A stretch of 64,000 nucleotides of DNA from Oreocharis arfaki (Eukaryota > Chordata > Aves > Passeriformes > Paramythiidae). This document shows positions 57,431 through 64,000 of the stretch, piece by piece. A program made the translations under genes and the position numbers. The stretch covers positions 111,108 through 175,107 of the forward strand of contig VZRR01014174.1 in NCBI GenBank assembly GCA_013398015.1. Direction: 5' to 3'. The notes under the pieces were generated by a model that saw nothing but the letters and a program-made list of their open reading frames with translations, was not told the origin of the DNA and searched no databases. Every line of letters starts with the position of its first letter. Within the stretch, counting starts at the first letter, position 1.

Positions 57431-60400
57431 TCCAAAGGTGCCTTTAGCTTCTCTCTCAGAAATTCCCAGGAGCTCTACCCCAGGTGGTGCCTTACTGGGT
57501 AGTACCCAACAACCTCTGCAGGTCTGGGTGTCCTGGAATGAATGAATTTCACTTTGTCCTGGCAGTCACCCTAATTTACAGTCGCCCACCCTCCTGCAAC
57601 TGTATGAGTAAATGGGAATGAGTATATTATTTTCTTTCTCCCTCCCTGTTCTCCCAGGGATTTTGAAGATATTTTTATATCTTGTGCTATTTTTTATACC
57701 TTCTACTTTACCCATCCCTAACAGAAGTGCCAGGTTGCTACCTCAGGTGAACTAAAGGTGTAGGGGTGAGTGCTCAGCTGGTGGAAACTGTCAGTGCTTC
57801 TGGTTTCCCTGGTGACAAGAGAGATGCAATATCCCTTTCCTCATTTGCCTCAGTTTAGGTCATACACTGGATCATCTAGCCTTCCTACTGTTAAGATAAA
57901 ATAATGATCAGAAAGCCACCTTGAGATTTAGTGTGAGATGTCTTCACTTTGAAATAAAGAAATTAATGCCAACAATTAATGCAAATTAATGCAAACAATG
58001 CACATGACTAATGCCATGTCCTGCTGTCTTTATGTCCCTTGCTGTCATTTCACTGATAGGGTTTACAACACCACGTACGAATAGTTTTAATGGTAGAACT
58101 GGTGGTAGGTGGTAGTAGGCCTCTACATCTGCTAGAGTAGATGGCAGTAGGAGAAAGATGGGAATGAGCAAACAGGTTCAGGATCTGAGACTGAATTGCT
58201 GTGAAAAGGGAAAAAAAAAGATGCACAAGAAATTTAGATTAGGCTGTGGCTTTAGTCAGATCATAAATATGAGCTTTAAAGGATTAAAGTTTAAATTCTG
58301 ACTATATCTATAACAGCTAATTAAATAGTTATGGGCCACAGGCATAGGGACTAAACATTGTAATAGTCCTGGCATAATGCTTCTAGTATTGCCCTGGATG
58401 TTATCTCAACATAGTCTGGGACTTGGCGTGGTCCAGAGACCATTCCCAACAGGAATTTTGGATGCAGCCGCTCAGTTTTGGAGGCCCACAGTTTAATAAT
58501 ATGGACATAGACCATCTTACACCACTGTTTATTATATTGATAGAGAGCTAGCTGTTCCCCACATTCATTAATACAGAAATAAATGCAGTTCCATATCACC
58601 TGCACAAGCAGAGTATAATAGGGAACCTCCTTCCTTATCTAAAGCAAATCTACTGGGATCTGCGAAGGCTGGTTCCCACTCAGCTGTACTGGTTTCAAAG
58701 TGTATTTGGCTGACCATCAAGCCAGATCCATGAAATTTTAAAGGTCTTTGGAAAAAAGCATTATTTAAAATCAGATTATTTCACTGATCCAGGGTTAGAT
58801 ATCAACCCTTCCAACAGCTGATGTGACAGGGTGAAAGGAGTGCTAATCATCAGGGAAAGGAGAGACTGCAATGAGTCTCTATCGATGGGATCTGGGAGTG
58901 GAAATGTCTTGAACTGGCTCTGGTGGGGTGGGATTTGCCCTGTGGAGCTGTGAGTGCAGGCATGTGGAGCCAAGGCCCTGCTCTCTGCCGTGCCCTCCCT
59001 CCTGCCACGCGTGGCTGCTGGGATGTGGAGCAGCCATATGTTGCTGTCGGATGTCCTGTGGTCCTCCTTGGTGCTCAGTGGCAGCTGACTGGGCAGTGTT
59101 ACTGGGTACATATGGATCCATTCCACACTCTTTCTCCCGTGTCTTTCTCCCCATACATAAGAAAAAATGGTTACCTGTCACATAAATGAAGGCCACTTCT
59201 TAAACCTCGTGTCATAAAACAAGGCATTTATCACCCGGTAGAATGCTTTGAATCATTTAGCTTTCCGTGCTGACATTCCTTTTTCCCACTACATCATTAC
59301 AGTCTGACTCTTAGGAGCACATCAGATAGTGGGAAGCATCTCCTGTGAGCCACTAGGCACCGCAACAAACTGAGGAATTATGAAACAGGAGGAGGCTTGT
59401 GGCACCACAGCCATTAATGGTTTACACAGCTGAGATTTTGAAGCAAAAACTGTGCATCCTGTCCAGCACAAATATGGATCAACAATTACGTCTTTGCCTG
59501 CTTGTAAGGGGAACAGAGTGAAGAAATGTTCAGTATAAACCTCCAGTATAAATAGTGACATCCATTTTTGTCTTTATCTAATGGTTTTGTGAAATCAGTG
59601 ATAAAACCAGTTACCACTGTGTACTAATACGCTGGAAACCAATGCCAGCACTCTAAAGGTGGCCATGTGCATTGCCCCATAGAAGTGTTTTCTCCTCTGA
59701 AAATATTTGAGACATAAAGTTATGTGGCTTCAGCCCAGCTGGGTATCCCTGTGGGGGTGCACAGCCCATGGAGAACCACATCACATGTGACAGGCTCTTC
59801 TGTAAACTTTGGAAATCTGCAGTTAAATGGAATGTCACAGGTTGATCCAAGGAGGCTTCTGCTGCTGCTTTGTGAGGTAGGACAGAGAGAGTCCATCTTT
59901 AAGGGTGACGATGACATTGCCCCACTTTCTTTTGGGCAAGGTGGGTGCAAGCTGTGGCAGCCGCTTCCATGGCCTGATTCAATTCCTGGCTGCTTTGGGC
60001 AGTCCTGGTTTGAACTATCGCAAGCACAATTAGATGGAATCAGAAAACACTGCAGGTGTTAACTTTGCAGAGCAGGCTTGTACAAAAAACACATTGGAGG
60101 ATTTTATGTATTGATTAAGTGGAGTAATATTAATATATCTTTTGCCTCCAGTCAGTTTCCCTCTCTTCAGAACATCCCCAGTTGGGAACCAAGATATTTT
60201 CCCTTATTCCAGCTGAATACTAATGCCATAAACTTTGGTGTGACTGTTTGACCTGTGCCTCTTTTTTCTCCTGTATTTTATTTTATACTATTTATTTTGT
60301 TTTATCTAGTTCTCCAGAGATAACAATTTCACTGGTTTTTTCCATCCTCCCTCTCACGTGTCCTCCCATCCCACCACTGACGCAGTGACTGATGGTAGGC

Positions 60401-61289
60401 AGCTCTGTCTCCCTTGACCTCGTCAACATCAGAAAGCATTTTCAAATCTCACTCATCTCTGACAGCCTTTGAGCAGAGAAATGAGACAGTCTCCCTGACA
60501 CAAAGGCTTCTGGCCTGGGGTAAAAAAACTCCTTTTGAAACAACAACAACAAAAAAAATTCCTTCCGAACACTCCACACACCACACAGCTTTTCATTCAT
60601 CTTGCTCTGCTGCCCCTCTACACCGTATTAGTTTTCACAGCTTACAGTTTTTCTGTTTCTTGTTGGCCAACCACCACACCTAAGATACTTTGCTGTTCTA
60701 TTCTGCAGTTTTGCAGGAAAGAAAGGCACCAGTTTTTACACAGAGCAATTGCAATGCCTGGGTCTGTGTTGCTAATTTGCCCTAGGTTTGGTTTCAAAGG
60801 TTGCTTCTGCATACAGAGACTGATATCAGCATATCCTGAAGAAGCATGGGAGGGTTTTCTGAGTAGAACATGCAGATTTCTCTTAGATGGATGAACTGAG
60901 GCACCGGAGGGGTTGTAAGCTGGTCAAGTCTCCTTTTTCCAGCCTACTATTTCTGTTTTGTGAGATCACGTGGAGTACATGCCTCTTGTAAACATATTAA
61001 CTCTCCAGCACCTTAGGACAACACCTACAGTCAAGTTAATGTCCTACTTTTCCGCTTCCCACTCACTCTAATGGAAAGCTGCTTGCCTGGATGCAAAATT
61101 CATCACTTAGCATTCCAAAATATACCCCTATGAATTTCATTGTTATTGATGCCTCCCTTCATAGAGATGGAAATTATGGGCTCACCAGTAGGGAGGGGAA
61201 GGCAAGTGAATGTATTGAGTCCCTCAACTCTGGCTGAGATGGGACAGCTCAGTTGTTGATTCCCACAGCCCGCAACCTCCTGCAGTAAT

Positions 61290-61570
61290 GTGGAACTATT
61301 GTTCCATGCTTTTTATGATAACAGACACGTTTGCTGGGGTTTTGCATCTTGCCACATTGAAGGGGCAGATGTTTTTGCTCGTAATATGAAAGAATTTCAT
61401 TCTATTCTTCCCGACAGTGCTCCGTGAAGATTTGTGCTTCTTCTCAGACCTTCTGCCGAGCTGCCTCCACTCACAAATCCACCCCGGCTTTGCATTTGAA
61501 GTGTTTAAGCAGTCATCAGCGCCCCAAAGCAGCCCAAGCAAATTGAAGGAGGAGATCTGAATATCTCTCA
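61290..61570. other. candidate conserved noncoding element
   Basis: Balanced-composition block without repeats: TTTATGATAACAGACACG near 61310, CTCGTAATATGAAAG near 61378, GTGCTCCGTGAAG near 61417 and CAGCGCCCCAAAGCAGCCC near 61516. A 104-codon minus-strand frame covers it but has no recognisable domain, so noncoding constraint is the likelier explanation if it is conserved. Confidence 0.22.
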
Positions 61571-62321
61571 GTAAGAGAACAACCCCTTGATGTTCTTTCT
61601 GTTGCACCAATTGTTTATGACAAGAGCACTGAGGGAAAACGCAGTGATCCTGATTCCTTATGTTTTCATGATGTTGGGCTCAGATCTGTTCTGATAAGAC
61701 CAACAGCAGCATTTGACTCCATTGTTAATCCAGTCAGACTGCTGGGGAGCAAACCCAGGGGGCTGAAGCACAGGGAAAACACTTCTGCCACGGTGTGGCA
61801 CGCGGCAGAGCTGAGCTGCTGCACCACGTGTGAGGGGGCTGCAAGGGCTGGCTCTAATCCTCAGCTGTGACTTGTGATTTCTCTCTCATCCACAGCTGCA
61901 AGCCCATCAAATTTGGGTGAATAGCTATAGATAAATGTCCAGAAAGACTCCCCCTCCTCAATAATGTGCACGTCTTTATTGGAAAAGAAAGATTCCTTGC
62001 CGAGGGAAGAAATGGAAAGCCCTGGTCAAAAGGAACTGGGAAATTCGTGCCACAGATGGGACCAATCGGACTTCCCTTGTCAATGTTTCTGTTTTTCACC
62101 ATGGAATAATAAATAATAATTATTACAAGGTCCCTCATGGTGGGTTTTTTTTTTTCCTCCTTCTCCCCCATCCCATTTATCATAAAGGAAGACTATCAGT
62201 ATTTATGGATCTTGTATTGTTAATGGTGAGTTTGGATTTTGATTCATAGACATGGATCAACCTTTATTTCTGGCACTGTTCTCATGGAACACTGGGTGCC
62301 AAGATTTCTTGATAAGTGCTT

Positions 62322-62371
62322 GTAAAATAGAAATAAAATAGTAATAGAAATAAAATAGAAATAAAATAAAC
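62322..62371. repeat. A-rich repeat of AAATAG/AAATAAAATAG words
   Basis: About 50 bases built of AATAGAAATAAAATAG-like units with small variations; low-complexity tandem repeat. Confidence 0.85.
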
Positions 62372-63178
62372 TAGTTTAGCTGCAATAGCATAATTTGCAT
62401 ATTTTCAAGACTTTATCTGATAAAGAAGTGAAAACTCAGTTTAATGTCAAACACTAGGAGATTTTTTTTCTTGTCTAAAGTAGAAAAAACAATGAAAAGG
62501 AGGGAGGAAGAAAAAAAAGTTCTGAAAGTTTGAAAGGGACATTTTCTTGTTACACCTGGCTTTGTTAATCAGCAAAAGTATATTTTTAATATAAAATGTG
62601 GTTTATTTTACCAACAAATGCCCCAAGAGAAAGACAAGCTCTTCTGACAATTCCAAAGATTTAGTTTTAGATCAAACCTTTGGGCATACAAACTCATCTT
62701 CATATTTTCATTGACAACTTTCCTCTGCTGTCTGGAATTCTGATAGTAAAGAGAATTCCAGTGGCCAAACAACCAGAAGTTACTTGTCAGGTATTTACAA
62801 CTTCACATTTTCATCATTCCTTGATGAGATTGTTTGCTTACTTATTTTTCAGTTTTTCTCTTTTCACTACTTCGAAGAAAACCATTGAGTGCTTCAAGAC
62901 AAATTTCAGCAGGTATTCAATGCCTTTATTTCCATGGCTCTTCCAAGGATCATTCTTCAGGAGGAGAACTTCTATGTTTTCCTGTAGCTCCAAAGAAGAA
63001 TGGCAGGCACACTCGTTCTTCAACTTGAATAAGTGAATAATTTCATTGAACTAAGCTTAATTTGATATTCTTAGGAACTCTATTAAGATGGTGTCCAATA
63101 TGGAATTCTTACAGTCCTAACGTCGTCTGAGGGAAAAAAAAAAAAAAAGAATAATTGTAGGTATCTGATACCAGGTCT

Positions 63179-63317
63179 CATTCCTGGAAATGTTCAAGGC
63201 CAGATTGGATGGGGCTTGGAGCAACGTGGTCTAGTGGAAGGTGTCCATGGCAGGAGGTTGGAACGGGATAATCTGTAAGGTCTTTTCCCACACAAACCAT
63301 TCCATGATGTTATGATG
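63179..63317 (+). repeat. CR1 LINE 3'-end fragment
   Basis: Sense CR1: CATTCCTGGAAATGTTCAAGG, ATGGGGCTTGGAGCAACGTGG, CCATGGCAGGAGGTTGG, TAAGGTCTTTTCCCAC and the tail CCATGATGTTATGATGG. A CTGCC-containing stretch of the usual GTGTCCCTGCCCATGGC block is deleted. Confidence 0.93.
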
Positions 63318-64000
63318 GCATATCAAAAACTGGCCTTGCAATAGGTGAATCAAATACTTTTGATTAAAGATGCCTAAGGAAGGATTCCACCCCCCCTCCC
63401 CTCATTCCTCATGCTTAGGTGGTTCTCAGTCAACCAATGCAATTATTATTATTTTTTAATTTATNCTGGATAACAGCTGTTGTTGTTATTTAGAGAGTTA
63501 ACTCCCTCCCTCAGCAAGAGTCACCTATGTGCAAGGTTATCTACCTAAGCCACAGATGACAGCAAATAACATTAAGCTAGAGCTGATTTCCTTTTTCCTT
63601 CATGTTTCTACTTACTGAAGATTTTTTACTCTGGGGGAAAAGAAGAAAGGCAAACACATGGTCCTCTTCTAACAGTCCAGGCAAAGAAGCCAATGCAGAA
63701 CAGCAACTAGGGGATGATTTATTGATCAAACTTCATTCTCTGAGCAGTATTTAGCATCCATGCACTAATAAAAAGAAACAGACAGCTCTGCTGGCTCCTC
63801 AAATCCTGGCACTTGCTGTTAATTCCTCTGCATACGTTACCTGAATCAAACACATAAGGCTGCTCTTGGCTTTGTCCCGTTTTGAGCCCCAAGGTATGAT
63901 TTCCATGGACCAGCACTGAAAAATACCTAAATATTTCTCCCTGCTGCCATCTCTCCAGCCACTCCCATCAGTTGAATCACAGTGTCTTGACTGTACTAGG
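63318..64000. other. noncoding, nothing recognised; one unresolved base
   Basis: Single-copy-like AT-rich end of the window with one N at 63465. No repeat or exon recognised. Confidence 0.62.

Larger units (their letters stand above)
54981..63178. other. 8 kb of single-copy-like noncoding DNA, no gene seen
   Basis: The longest stretch of the window without a recognisable CR1. It holds T15 and T25 runs in a small duplication (56780-56833) and possible CNE blocks near 57150-57430 and 61290-61570. It also has a GC-richer part at 58870-59200 with 85-116-codon frames on both strands, and a 112-codon plus frame at 59724-60062. None shows a recognisable domain or splice arrangement. A CACGTG E-box lies near 61825. 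Confidence 0.6.

Overview
This window reads as noncoding DNA from a bird, most likely a passerine (the clade is inferred). It is AT-rich. Its interspersed repeats are almost all CR1 (chicken repeat 1) LINE fragments with the typical avian 3' end, an octamer tail of the ATTCTATG/GATTCTRTG type. It also holds two LTRs of endogenous retroviruses that look solitary. I saw no SINE expansion, rRNA, tRNA, CRISPR or bacterial-style gene. No protein-coding exon can be supported. The longer open frames run antisense through CR1, through simple repeats, or have a length expected by chance. The segment is therefore intergenic desert or the inside of a very long intron.

Layout. 1-4.3 kb: single-copy-like AT-rich DNA with a homeodomain-motif cluster near 0.25-0.4 kb. 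4.3-7.5 kb: four CR1 fragments. 7.5-14.2 kb: mostly single-copy, with a possible conserved block near 9 kb. 14.2-16.0 kb: a CR1 ORF2 (reverse transcriptase) remnant on the minus strand, split by a 570-bp solo LTR flanked by a perfect 6-bp target duplication, CACATC. 17.5-18.7 kb: a pentanucleotide array grown from a CR1 tail, plus two plus-strand CR1 pieces. 21.3-24.8 kb: a second LTR (three CCAAT boxes, GC boxes, TATA, poly(A) signal), a CNE-like block, and a cluster of CR1 pieces in both orientations. 26.2-26.9 kb: a G/T-rich tract and a CR1 that forms an inverted pair with the copy at 4.8 kb. 27.4-27.8 kb: a very old CR1 of the type common in turtles and crocodilians. 28-53 kb: single-copy DNA with scattered CR1 3' ends, a second old CR1 piece (49.8 kb) and candidate conserved elements near 36, 39 and 46 kb. 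53.6-54.2 kb: a long polypyrimidine satellite containing a 49-base assembly gap. 55-63 kb: almost repeat-free single-copy DNA. 63.2 kb: a last CR1 3' end.

No genes here can be said to work together. If the window has a function it is probably cis-regulatory: several AT-rich blocks with dense homeodomain, POU-octamer and E-box/MEIS motifs resemble vertebrate developmental enhancers, and two share the composite TGACAGCTG. That reading is inference and needs a multi-species alignment. I found no convincing new biological system. The best-supported events are the datable LTR-in-CR1 nesting, the promoter-rich second LTR, the inverted CR1 pair and the gap-interrupted decamer satellite.
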